A stretch of DNA of 64,000 nt from Clostridium_AD estertheticum_D (GTDB lineage: Bacteria > Bacillota > Clostridia > Clostridiales > Clostridiaceae): NCBI RefSeq assembly GCF_018861295.1, contig NZ_JAHLDM010000011.1, positions 76,390 to 140,389 on the forward strand, in the 5' to 3' direction. Each line of letters starts with the position of its first letter. Position 1 is the first letter of the stretch. The position numbers were made by a program, and so were the translations under genes. The notes under the pieces were generated by a model that was given only the letters and a program-made list of their open reading frames with translations, was not told the origin of the DNA and did not search any database. Shown here one piece after another: positions 53,470 through 62,139 of the stretch.

Positions 53470-53498
53470 TTGACAAAAATTCGCATATTGTATATACT
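53470..53498 (+). promoter_or_regulatory. Strong sigma-A promoter for the YtxH gene
   Basis: TTGACA at 53470-53475 and TATACT at 53493-53498 are exactly 17 bases apart, 47 bases upstream of ATG 53545, which has AAAGGAGG. Confidence 0.8.
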
Positions 53499-53544
53499 AT
53501 ATACCATGTATATAAGATTTTTAACTTTAAAGGAGGAAAAAATT

Positions 53545-53970
53545 ATGATGTTTTCAAATTGGTTTAAAAACCGTAAAAAAGAAATACAAAGAAAAGAAAA
53601 AATAAGAACAGCGAAAAAGGTAATTTTTGGTGCCGCAGCTGGAAGTCTTAGCGGTATAATCGGAGGTTTACTTTTTTCACCTAAATCTGGTAAAGAAACT
53701 AGAAAAGATATTGCTAATTCATCAAAAGAGCTTAAAAACAATATTAAAGAAAAAAGTACAGTACTTAAGGGTCATATTGATAATAAAGTTAGTGATGCTA
53801 AAGACGGTCTAATTGATGCTAAAGCAAAAATTTCAGAATATTTGAATGAAAAAAAAGCAACAAATCAAGATACAGTTTCAGAAGTAATTGATGAAACAAA
53901 AGATACAGTAGAAGATATCTCTGCAATCATTGGACAAGCTGATGTATCTGATAAAAAAAGTAAGAAATAA
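53545..53970 (+). CDS. YtxH-domain general stress-type protein
   Basis: 141 residues. After a basic N-terminus there is one hydrophobic segment (VIFGAAAGSLSGIIGGLLF) followed at once by SPKSGKETRKDI, the YtxH hallmark. A long charged helical tail follows. Proteins of this family are induced by stress in Bacillus; biochemical role unknown. AAAGGAGG fixes the start at ATG 53545. It is cotranscribed with the next gene. Confidence 0.85.
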   Translation: MMFSNWFKNRKKEIQRKEKIRTAKKVIFGAAAGSLSGIIGGLLFSPKSGKETRKDIANSSKELKNNIKEKSTVLKGHIDNKVSDAKDGLIDAKAKISEYLNEKKATNQDTVSEVIDETKDTVEDISAIIGQADVSDKKSKK

Positions 53971-54000
53971 CCAAATTTAATAAGGAATAGTGGTGCTATT

Positions 54001-54342
54001 ATGTATGTGAATTTTTTTAAATTAGGTCAAGGTTTATTAATTTTTCTTGGTATAATAATTATGATTATACTTATAGTCGGATTATTAAAGCTTATTAAAA
54101 CTATAACAAGTGTAAATTCAATTATTAAAAGGAATGAAGATGATATTGAAGAAATATTATCAGTACTTCCAAAGACATTCAAAAATTGGTTTGAGATAAC
54201 TGACAATGTAAAAGATGTTACTGAAGTAGTAGTTGAGAAAACCGCCAGTGCACTTAAGTCAACAGAATCTTTTCAAAAATATTTAGTATACATAGTAGAT
54301 ATTTTAACTATTGCAAAAAATATCTTTTCAAGTAAAAAGTAG
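54001..54342 (+). CDS. Membrane-anchored helical protein, DUF948-like
   Basis: 113 residues: a single N-terminal helix (residues 8-30), then a helical stretch with VNSIIKRNEDDIEEILSVLPKTFKNW. It resembles DUF948 proteins, which often follow YtxH genes. Starts 30 bases after the YtxH stop and ends in a strong terminator, so the two form an operon. Function unknown. Confidence 0.65.
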   Translation: MYVNFFKLGQGLLIFLGIIIMIILIVGLLKLIKTITSVNSIIKRNEDDIEEILSVLPKTFKNWFEITDNVKDVTEVVVEKTASALKSTESFQKYLVYIVDILTIAKNIFSSKK

Positions 54343-54363
54343 GAGAACTCCTGCTTTTTTTTA
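54336..54363 (+). terminator. Terminator of the YtxH operon
   Basis: AGTAGGAG pairs with CTCCTGCT over a two-base centre (weak at the loop) and is followed by eight T. It overlaps the end of the preceding gene. Confidence 0.85.
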
Positions 54364-54479
54364 ACCTTATTTTTCGGTTATATACTAACATAAATATCCA
54401 TTTTGCTCTTGGATATTTATTTTACAAAATGTGATATAATATAATTTATATACAAAATTATGTAACTGGAGGCATTGAT

Positions 54480-56249
54480 ATGGATATGAAATGGAGTTTA
54501 AATGAGCTCTACACATCATTTGAGAGCAAAAAATTTAAAGATGATATGGTTTCTTTTGAAAATTCTATAGAATATATAAAAAAATGGACACTAGAAAATT
54601 GTAAAACTTCAAATAATCCTAGAGAAAAAATTGAATTTTACATTGATTTCGAAAATAAATTTAATGACCTTGTTAATAAACTTTATAATTATGCAGAGTT
54701 ATCCACAAGTGTGGATACAAAAAATGAAGTTGCTAGCAAGATATCAGAAAGAATAGCATTTAAACTATCGGAGCTAGCTAAACCCTCTACTATATTTTCA
54801 AAATGGTTAAATTCAATAGAAGATTTAAATTCTATAATTGAAGATTCCCCTCTTTTAAAATCACATAGTTATTATTTGAAAAACTTAGCTAAAAACGCCA
54901 AGTTTTTGCTTAGTGATACTGAGGAAGAACTAATGGCTAAAATGAAAAATAGTGGATCAGATGCCTGGTCTAAACTTCAAAACGTGTTATCCTCAAATCT
55001 GCTAGTTGATATTACCATAAATGGTGAAGATAAAAAACTTCCGCTATCTATGGTTAGAAATATGGCCTATGACAAAGATAAAAATATACGTAAAAATGCC
55101 TATGAATCAGAACTTAAATCTTATGATAAAATAGCAGAATCCTCTGCTTCCGCCTTAAATTCCATCAAAGGTGAAGTTATTACATTAAGTTATGCTCGTA
55201 GATATGAATCAGTTCTCCAAAATACACTTGAAGATTCTAGAATGGATAAGGAAACTTTAGACGTTATGCTAAGCGTTATGATGGAAAGCCTTCCTTCTTT
55301 TCAAAAATATTTTAAAAAGAAAGCGGAACTATTAGGACATTCAAGTGGTCTTCCTTTTTATGAATTATTTGCACCAATAGAAAACGTCAATATGCACTTT
55401 ACCTTAGACGAGGCAAGAGTGTTCATAGTTAAAAACTTTAGAGCCTTTAGTGATAAGCTGGCGAATTATGCTGATAATGCCTTTGAGCATAACTGGATTG
55501 ACTCTGCTCCAAAGGAAGGTAAAGTAGGTGGTGCATTTTGTGAAAATTTGCATAGCATTAAAGAGAGCAGAATTTTGTCTAACTTCACAGGAAGTTTTAA
55601 TGACGTATCAACTCTTGCCCATGAACTAGGTCACGGGTATCATGGTTTATGTTTATCTAAAGAATCTGCATTAAACAGTGATTATCCTATGCCTATTGCA
55701 GAAACTGCCTCAATTTTTTGTGAAACACTTATAAGTAATGCAGCAATAGCCAGTGCCACGAGTGAAGAATCCTTTGTAATACTTGAAAATGATATATCTA
55801 GTAGTGCTCAAGTTGTTGTAGATATATTAAGTCGTTACCTATTTGAAACCGAACTTTTTAAACGCCGCGCGAATGGTTCACTCTCTGTAAATGAATTAAA
55901 AGAAATTATGTTAAAATCTCAAAAGGATGCTTATGGAACAGGTCTTGATAAAAACTTTTTACATCCATATATGTGGATATGTAAACCTCACTATTACGAT
56001 GCTTCCAGTAATTTCTACAACTTTCCTTATGCCTTTGGTTTATTGTTCTCAAAAGGTTTATATGCAAAGTATCTAAAAGCAGGAGACTCATTTATTCGTG
56101 ATTACGATGCTTTACTTTCAGCTACTGGGAAAAACAATTTAGTAGATGTGGCAAAAATAATGAATATAGATCTTCATTCCATTGAATTTTGGAGAAGTTC
56201 TCTAAAACTTATTGAGTTAGATATAGAAAAGTTTGTTAATATAAAATAA
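54480..56249 (+). CDS. pepF: M3-family oligoendopeptidase, PepF-like
   Basis: A 589-residue cytoplasmic zinc oligopeptidase. The zinc motif HELGH is in STLAHELGHGYHG, with the third ligand glutamate in MPIAETASIFCETL. The N-terminal PepF helical domain spans about residues 1-190. It degrades short peptides, complementing the oppABCDF importer. Ribosome binding site ACTGGAGG. Confidence 0.92.
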   Translation: MDMKWSLNELYTSFESKKFKDDMVSFENSIEYIKKWTLENCKTSNNPREKIEFYIDFENKFNDLVNKLYNYAELSTSVDTKNEVASKISERIAFKLSELAKPSTIFSKWLNSIEDLNSIIEDSPLLKSHSYYLKNLAKNAKFLLSDTEEELMAKMKNSGSDAWSKLQNVLSSNLLVDITINGEDKKLPLSMVRNMAYDKDKNIRKNAYESELKSYDKIAESSASALNSIKGEVITLSYARRYESVLQNTLEDSRMDKETLDVMLSVMMESLPSFQKYFKKKAELLGHSSGLPFYELFAPIENVNMHFTLDEARVFIVKNFRAFSDKLANYADNAFEHNWIDSAPKEGKVGGAFCENLHSIKESRILSNFTGSFNDVSTLAHELGHGYHGLCLSKESALNSDYPMPIAETASIFCETLISNAAIASATSEESFVILENDISSSAQVVVDILSRYLFETELFKRRANGSLSVNELKEIMLKSQKDAYGTGLDKNFLHPYMWICKPHYYDASSNFYNFPYAFGLLFSKGLYAKYLKAGDSFIRDYDALLSATGKNNLVDVAKIMNIDLHSIEFWRSSLKLIELDIEKFVNIK

Positions 56250-56252
56250 CAA

Positions 56253-56299
56253 AAATAAAGTAGGTAATATAAACATTGTTTATATTACCTACTTTATTT
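56253..56299. terminator. Bidirectional terminator between pepF and rarA
   Basis: AAATAAAGTAGGTAATATAAAC pairs almost perfectly with GTTTATATTACCTACTTTATTT, giving T-rich tails both ways. It sits between the two convergent stops. Confidence 0.85.
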
Positions 56300-57619
56300 C
56301 TATTTATCTTTTAACATAATAAGCCGGTCTTTAATTTTTTTCTCATATCCATTTTCAGAAGGCTTATAATAGCCCACCTCAAGCAGTTCATCAGGCAAAT
56401 ATTGCTGCTTCACATAATTTCCTTCATAGGAATGTGGATACAAATATCCTACTCCAGCCCCCAGCTTCTTTGCCCCCTTATAGTTTTGATCTCTTAAATA
56501 AGAAGGAATACTTCCTATATTTTTTTCTCCTATATCTTTAAGCGCATTGTTAATAGCCATATAAGATGCATTACTCTTTGGTGCTGATGCTACATAAATT
56601 GCAGCTTGCGCGAGTATTATTCTTGCCTCTGGCATTCCAACAAACTGAACTGCCTGCGCTGCATTGTTTGCCACAACCATAGCAATAGGATCTGCATTCC
56701 CTACATCCTCAGATGCAGCTATTACAATTCTCCTTGCAATGAATTTAGGATCCTCTCCAGCATATATCATTCTAGCAAGGTAATGCACTGCCGCATCAGG
56801 GTCAGAACCCCTCATACTTTTAATAAAAGCAGATATTACATCGTAATGTTCATCTCTATTCTTATCATATTGTATATGTTTCTTTTGCATACATTCCTCT
56901 GCAACATCAAGTGTTATGTTTATAATTCCATCAATATCTCTATCTGTTGTTAGTACCGATAATTCCAGGGCATTAAGCGCACGTCTTGCATCACCATTCG
57001 CCATACTAGCAATATAATTTTTTGCTTCTTCTTTCAAACAAATATTAGTATTCCCAAAGCCTGACTGTTTATCTTCGAGTGCCCTTGAAATAATACATTT
57101 AATATTCTCTTCATTTAATGGTTCTAATTTAAACAACATAGACCTAGATATTAATGCATTATTAACTTCATAGTATGGATTCTCTGTGGTCGCTCCAATT
57201 AAAATTAATGTACCCTGCTCAACGAACGGCAATAACGCGTCTTGTTGGGCTTTATTAAATCTATGGATCTCATCTATAAATAATATGGTTTTAACATTAT
57301 ACATTCCTAAATTATTCTTAGCCTGAGTTACCACTTCTCTTAATTCCTTTAACCCATCTGTTACTGCATTAAGTCTAACAAAATTAGATTTTGTAGAATT
57401 CGCAATAACCTTAGCTAAACTAGTTTTTCCAGTGCCAGGTGGCCCATAAAGTAGCAAAGAGGTTATTTTATCAGCTTTTATAGCTCTCCATAAAAGTTTT
57501 CCCTTTCCTAAGATATGCTCTTGACCCACATAATCTTCTAATTTACCAGGTTTTAATCTTTCAGCAAGTGGTGCTTCTTTTAATAAGTTCTTTTCTGCTT
57601 GTAATTCAAACAAGTCCAC
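56300..57619 (-). CDS. rarA: Replication-associated recombination protein A (MgsA/RarA AAA+ ATPase)
   Basis: 439 residues, GTG start after AAGGTGAT. Walker A LYGPPGTGKTSLAK, Walker B ILFIDEIHRFNK, sensor GATTENPYYEV and the C-terminal MgsA tetramerisation domain (SDPDAAVHYLARMIYAGEDP). It acts at stalled replication forks. Its stop lies next to the shared terminator with pepF. Confidence 0.93.
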   Translation of the reverse strand: MDLFELQAEKNLLKEAPLAERLKPGKLEDYVGQEHILGKGKLLWRAIKADKITSLLLYGPPGTGKTSLAKVIANSTKSNFVRLNAVTDGLKELREVVTQAKNNLGMYNVKTILFIDEIHRFNKAQQDALLPFVEQGTLILIGATTENPYYEVNNALISRSMLFKLEPLNEENIKCIISRALEDKQSGFGNTNICLKEEAKNYIASMANGDARRALNALELSVLTTDRDIDGIINITLDVAEECMQKKHIQYDKNRDEHYDVISAFIKSMRGSDPDAAVHYLARMIYAGEDPKFIARRIVIAASEDVGNADPIAMVVANNAAQAVQFVGMPEARIILAQAAIYVASAPKSNASYMAINNALKDIGEKNIGSIPSYLRDQNYKGAKKLGAGVGYLYPHSYEGNYVKQQYLPDELLEVGYYKPSENGYEKKIKDRLIMLKDK

Positions 57620-57669
57620 ATAATCACCTTCAAATTTTTCGTTTTGTATGCCCTATATCTTATATACCA

Positions 57670-58770
57670 TTAACTTAAGGATTTCTGTTTTATTTTTTCT
57701 GTCATCTCATGTATTTTTACTATTCCAACTTCTCTTAATTTTTTATTTTCATCTTCAATGCTCTTTGTTTCCTCAATACCCTGCATAATAGTATTCCAAG
57801 TTTTCTCGAGTGTTTCAATTTTTACGCTTGTTCCTCCCGCAAGTTTTGCTATATCAACACTTTGCATTCTTATATTTTCAGCATTTTTCATTAATAATTC
57901 ATTGGTAGTCCTATCAAGCTCTGCTAGTGAATCTGATACTAACCTTTGCTTCTTTAGAGCAATAGCTTGAATTATTCCATTTTTAAATACAGGGATAGTT
58001 ATTATAAAAGCAGAATGTACTTTAGATATCAATTTATAATTTCCCCTTTGAATCATTTTAATTTGAGGAGCAGTCTGTAATGACACCATCTTAGCCATTT
58101 CCAAATCATATATCCTCTGTTTTAACATTTCAACAGTTTCTTTAGCATTTTGATAATTTATCACATTTATTTGTTCACCATTCGCAGCTAGTGATTCAAG
58201 CTTTGGAATATCCTCGCTCTCATACTTTTGGACGACCATATTACCTGCAGTGATGTATTTTTCTAATTCTCCATAATACTCAAAGTTTTGATTATACAAG
58301 TTTTCAAGTAATAAGTTAGAGCTATTTATTTCCCTCTTATATACACTAAGCTGAGTATAAATCTTGTCTATCTCTCCACCAATGGTTTTGTATTTTCCCA
58401 TCATTTTGTCAATTGCTTGACTTGGTTTACTAAATATCTTAGCAAAAAATCCAGTTTTTTCTTCCTCAAAATCTTGTTTATCAAACTTTTTCATTATACT
58501 TGTAAGTTCCTTTATCATAACACCCGAATTTTCAATGCTATTGGTTTTGATAGAATTTAATATTTGATCGGCAAATTTTGATATTTGTAGTGCTGGTTCA
58601 TTACCAAATTCTAATACAGCATTTGCATCTTTAATATTTATTTTAGATGCAATTTGAATCACTTCTGGCGATGTTTTAAGCTGTTCACTTATGCTTATGG
58701 CCTTTTTCTCTATTAAATCATTTCCAATGCTCTCATCCTCTATTGTAAGTACTTGATCGACTTTTTCCAT
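57670..58770 (-). CDS. telA: Toxic anion resistance protein, TelA family
   Basis: 366 residues, largely coiled coil. FDKQDFEEEKTGFFAKIFSKPSQAIDKMM and the long repeated helical core match TelA/YceH. Family members are linked to tellurite and other stress resistance in ter/yceCDEFGH operons. It reads leftwards 77 bases after the YceG gene. Ribosome binding site AAGAGGAG. Biochemical activity is unknown. Confidence 0.88.
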   Translation of the reverse strand: MEKVDQVLTIEDESIGNDLIEKKAISISEQLKTSPEVIQIASKINIKDANAVLEFGNEPALQISKFADQILNSIKTNSIENSGVMIKELTSIMKKFDKQDFEEEKTGFFAKIFSKPSQAIDKMMGKYKTIGGEIDKIYTQLSVYKREINSSNLLLENLYNQNFEYYGELEKYITAGNMVVQKYESEDIPKLESLAANGEQINVINYQNAKETVEMLKQRIYDLEMAKMVSLQTAPQIKMIQRGNYKLISKVHSAFIITIPVFKNGIIQAIALKKQRLVSDSLAELDRTTNELLMKNAENIRMQSVDIAKLAGGTSVKIETLEKTWNTIMQGIEETKSIEDENKKLREVGIVKIHEMTEKIKQKSLS

Positions 58771-58847
58771 AATTTCACTCCTCTTATATATTGGGACTTA
58801 TTTTAATACCATATATCTTACTTAAAGATTTAATTTTATAAATAAAT

Positions 58848-60497
58848 CTATAAATTATTGAATAAATTTTTAAAAAATCCTTTTTTCTTATCAACATTTT
58901 TTTTAAAATACAACTTAAAACTAACATTCTCAAGTCTATGAATGTCGTACTGCTCAGGATCAATAAAATTTTCTATGTCATTATATCCTGAAGGATTGTA
59001 AATAATAATATCTACCCCCATAGAATCCATAAAAGAAAGCATAATACAATCTTCAAAAGATAAATTTCCATCTTCTTCATTATTATAAATCACAATCTTT
59101 GGAACCTCTTCTGGGTAATCAAATGATTGCAAGAGTTCTAAAATTTTCTTATCTAAGTTTATTAACACTGAAAAAATATCTACTTGTAAATCCCTTAAGT
59201 CTTCATGTTCAACATTTTTTATTATAGGATTAAGGCACAAATCTTTAATTTTTTCTGCCATATTCCTCTGAAGTCCAGACCTAAGATCCTTATATTTCCA
59301 CCAAGATGAATTAATCATTTCCGTAGTATTAAACTTTGAAAAAACATTATTGGGATATACTTGATCAAACTTTCCATATTCCAAATGTACAGCATCCATT
59401 ATAGGTAATTTATTATAGAATTTAGTAAACTTCTGGGTTATTACCCCGTTAATCTCTTTCCAATAGATATCAATGTTTTCATGTATGCCACAAATTTTAG
59501 AGAAAATATTTGGTATAACCACAGTTGACCCTTTAACATTAAATCCTTCCCTTATGTTTGCTTTTTCCTTAATCCATATATATATTTCCTCATAGGTAGT
59601 ATTAAGGGTAACTGCCTCCACATTATAATCTGCAAACTGCCAAGGTCTGTAAAACCCAGAATCATCTGTATATAAAGTCTTATCAAGCTCCTCCCTCGCA
59701 CTAAATGCAGTTGTCTTAATTCTATCCTCACTATTACTTGGGAAAGGTTTTATCTCGCCCTTTACGTTATAGACAATCTCCCTAGAAAAGGAATTGAATT
59801 TATCAATTTCTTTAAATGTCCCAGAATTTTTGGGATTAAAATATAAAATATCACAACCGAGTGTTGATAATAATATCAAATAAAATACCTCTGCTTTTGA
59901 AATATCACCATAAAAAATTATTTTCGGATTAAGACTAGTATAATCAAAATTTTCGAATAATTCTTTAGAATAAGTGTATAACCAATGCATATTATAATTT
60001 ACAATTAATTTAATATCATCATTATTAATTAACTCATTACTCTTAATATAATATTCTATAAGACCCTTCAAATTATTCTTAATTTGCCTAAGCATTACTT
60101 TGTTAGAAAGTTCCGGGAAAAATCCATTATCACTTATTAAATTTATAATCAAAGAAACATCTAAAACTTCCGCCGAAAATACCTTTATCCAGATATCATT
60201 CAATACATTTTGTAATCTTATACTAATGTCTTTATCCAAGCCTTCACTAAATCTAATGTAAGATGGACCAACCTTCCTTAACTCTTTATCTAACCTATAT
60301 AAATTTTCATAATACTCTTTCTCACTATTTTTTATACCAATAAACCTATAAAAGTAATTAGGCACAGTAACTACATTAGAATTATATTTAAACCCATCCC
60401 TTTTATATATCTCTGTTTTTAAACTACTTATTATATCTTCATTAATCTCCAAATTTACGCTATTAATCTCTAAGTTATTCAAACTATTCTTTTCCAT
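58848..60497 (-). CDS. YceG-family protein (ter-linked)
   Basis: 549 residues. The protein contains two similar halves: TVPNYFYRFIGIKNSEKEYYENLYRL near residue 45 and VIPNIFSKICGIHENIDIYWKEIN near residue 330. Segments such as LILLSTLGCDILYFNPKNSGTF and MLSFMDSMGVDIIIYNPSGYNDIENF mirror each other as well. This fits the YceG family, which accompanies TelA and TerD proteins in stress operons. AGGTGAAT before ATG 60497 fixes the start. Function unknown. Confidence 0.78.
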   Translation of the reverse strand: MEKNSLNNLEINSVNLEINEDIISSLKTEIYKRDGFKYNSNVVTVPNYFYRFIGIKNSEKEYYENLYRLDKELRKVGPSYIRFSEGLDKDISIRLQNVLNDIWIKVFSAEVLDVSLIINLISDNGFFPELSNKVMLRQIKNNLKGLIEYYIKSNELINNDDIKLIVNYNMHWLYTYSKELFENFDYTSLNPKIIFYGDISKAEVFYLILLSTLGCDILYFNPKNSGTFKEIDKFNSFSREIVYNVKGEIKPFPSNSEDRIKTTAFSAREELDKTLYTDDSGFYRPWQFADYNVEAVTLNTTYEEIYIWIKEKANIREGFNVKGSTVVIPNIFSKICGIHENIDIYWKEINGVITQKFTKFYNKLPIMDAVHLEYGKFDQVYPNNVFSKFNTTEMINSSWWKYKDLRSGLQRNMAEKIKDLCLNPIIKNVEHEDLRDLQVDIFSVLINLDKKILELLQSFDYPEEVPKIVIYNNEEDGNLSFEDCIMLSFMDSMGVDIIIYNPSGYNDIENFIDPEQYDIHRLENVSFKLYFKKNVDKKKGFFKNLFNNL

Positions 60498-60662
60498 ATT
60501 CACCTAACCTTTTCAATATGTATTCCCTTGTAAATATAGTTTATTCATCAATAATAATTATACCATATTAAGCTCAAGATTTTTCAATCAAATATATTGT
60601 ATGGGAAATAATATACATATTAACATAAATAAACTACCATTAAAACAATAAAAATATATTTA

Positions 60663-60696
60663 ACAAAAGAGATACCAAAATTTAGTATCTCTTTTG
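60663..60696. terminator. Hairpin upstream of the YceG gene, no gene attached
   Basis: ACAAAAGAGATAC pairs with GTATCTCTTTTGT over an 8-base loop. T runs exist both ways, but no gene ends nearby, so it may stop read-through from the right or be a relic. Confidence 0.6.
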
Positions 60697-60793
60697 TATA
60701 ATTGAAAATTGAAACACAACAAATAATAATTATCATGTTTGTCTAACACACCTCACTAAGAACTTTTATCATAGTAGATTTAATATAAGTATA

Positions 60794-60920
60794 ATATTTC
60801 TCAGTAGTGATTTGCATACGAGATGTAGAAACTATTGAAATTCAATTTAGAAATTCTTGTTTTGCGAATGTAAAATTCTCGTAAGCTTGCCAGGACATAA
60901 CAATTATAATTGTTATGTCC
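60794..60920. repeat. Palindromic repeat family 1, copy C (truncated) with inserted hairpin
   Basis: The left arm (AATATTTCTC...TTTTGCGAATGTAAAATTCTC) runs through GTAAGCTTGCCAGGAC, the start of the first inner hairpin. There it is cut and replaced by the 28-base perfect palindrome GGACATAACAATTA-TAATTGTTATGTCC (60893-60920). The other half of the element is missing. Confidence 0.75.
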
Positions 60921-60980
60921 CCCCCTAATACGCGCGATAACCAACTTCTATAATTGTAGATTAATAATAAGTATGAAAAT

Positions 60981-61202
60981 ATCCATAGTACCTTACAATA
61001 AGAGACGAAAGAACAATTAAATTTCCGTTTAGCAATTCTTCTTTTTCAAATATAAAATTCTCGTAAGCTTGCCAGGACGGCAAGCTAGCGAACCCGAGAC
61101 AGGACGTCGAGTGTGAGCACTAGAGAATTTTATATTTGAAAAAGATTAGAATTTCTTAATAAAATTTCTTGTTCTAAGTTCTTATTGTATGGCACACAGG
61201 AT
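60981..61202. repeat. Palindromic repeat family 1, copy D (complete)
   Basis: Ends ATCCATAGTACC...ACAATAAGA and TCTTATTGT...GGCACACAGGAT are inverted. Outer stem ATATAAAATTCTC pairs with GAGAATTTTATAT. Inside are AGCTTGCC-AGGAC-GGCAAGCT (61077-61087 region) and GAC-AGGAC-GTC (61099-61109). It ends 22 bases from the stop of the minus-strand Gx transporter gene. Confidence 0.85.
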
Positions 61203-61224
61203 AACTCTCATACTTTATCAACAT

Positions 61225-61728
61225 TTATAAACGCGGCAATATTTTTTCTAATCTACTTATTAATATACTAGATAAAATCCCAATAAAGTATCCTGTAACA
61301 ATCGCTGCAATTAATAACACTGGTAAATACACATATATTCTTAAGTCATTAATTATAAATCCTGCTACTAGTAACTGACCTATATTATGAAATACAGCCC
61401 CACAAACACTAATTGTAGGTATACTTATGTGTTTTTTTAAATACTTATAAAATAGTACCATTACTATATTGCTCAGAACTCCCCCAGCAAGGCTAAACAT
61501 AAATGCTGGCATACCTCCGCCAAATATAGAACCTAATAATGTTCTTAAAAACATTATTAGAAATGCCTCTCTCCATCCAAGTAAAATCAATGCAACTAAG
61601 GATATAGAATTAGCGAGGCCTAATTTTATACCTGGAAATAACACCGGTATCTGAGCCTCTATTAAATAAATAACTAAAGCTATTGCCACTAATGTACTAA
61701 GCAAAACCATTCTTTTAGTTTTTGTCAT
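61225..61728 (-). CDS. Gx transporter / heptaprenyl diphosphate synthase component I-like membrane protein (EetB-like)
   Basis: 167 residues with about five helices. IKLGLANSISLVALILLGWREAFLIMFLRTLLGSIFGGG-type sequence, split by polar turns, is typical of the Hpre_diP_synt_I family. Despite the name, these are ECF S-component-like membrane proteins. It follows the NusG-II protein by 24 bases. The pairing with an ApbE and a NusG-II protein matches EetA/EetB of flavin-based extracellular electron transfer loci. Confidence 0.82.
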   Translation of the reverse strand: MTKTKRMVLLSTLVAIALVIYLIEAQIPVLFPGIKLGLANSISLVALILLGWREAFLIMFLRTLLGSIFGGGMPAFMFSLAGGVLSNIVMVLFYKYLKKHISIPTISVCGAVFHNIGQLLVAGFIINDLRIYVYLPVLLIAAIVTGYFIGILSSILISRLEKILPRL

Positions 61729-61752
61729 ATTTACACCTACATCTTTTTAATT

Positions 61753-62139
61753 TTAAAACGTCCCACCATCTATGCCTTCATTTTTTTCTGCCTGAATATT
61801 AATTATAAGTTTATAAGGCAAACATACAACCATCTCACCAGGCTTTGAAATCCATCCACTTTTTACACATTCCTTATGAGGACAATCAGCATCTTTTACA
61901 CTAATACTATTATGTTTAACCGCTATAACATTATAATGACCATTATCCGTTTTTAAAGTAAATTCCTGTGGCTCTACTACCTTACTTAAATCAATAGTTT
62001 TAATTACCGTGCCTGCGCGCTTAATAACTGCAATATTTTCTGAACCTTTAATTGAGTTTTTGTATATTAAAGTAGCACCTGTTGTTATTAACACAATAAT
62101 CAAAAGTACTATTCCGACTATCTTATCGCCCTTTTTCAT
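61753..62139 (-). CDS. NusG domain II protein (EetA-like, DUF1312)
   Basis: 128 residues: one N-terminal membrane helix (residues 7-26), then an extracytoplasmic NusG-II domain with VKDADCPHKECVKSGWISKPGEMVVCLPYKLII. The three cysteines of this segment are conserved in the family. Ribosome binding site AAGGAG lies inside the apbE gene; the genes overlap by 17 bases. Probably an extracytoplasmic partner in flavin-linked electron transfer. Confidence 0.85.
   Translation of the reverse strand: MKKGDKIVGIVLLIIVLITTGATLIYKNSIKGSENIAVIKRAGTVIKTIDLSKVVEPQEFTLKTDNGHYNVIAVKHNSISVKDADCPHKECVKSGWISKPGEMVVCLPYKLIINIQAEKNEGIDGGTF

Noticed and set aside
53463..53741. Minus-strand 92-codon frame opposite the YtxH gene
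   Set aside because: It covers the YtxH promoter and coding region on the other strand; no ribosome binding site or family.
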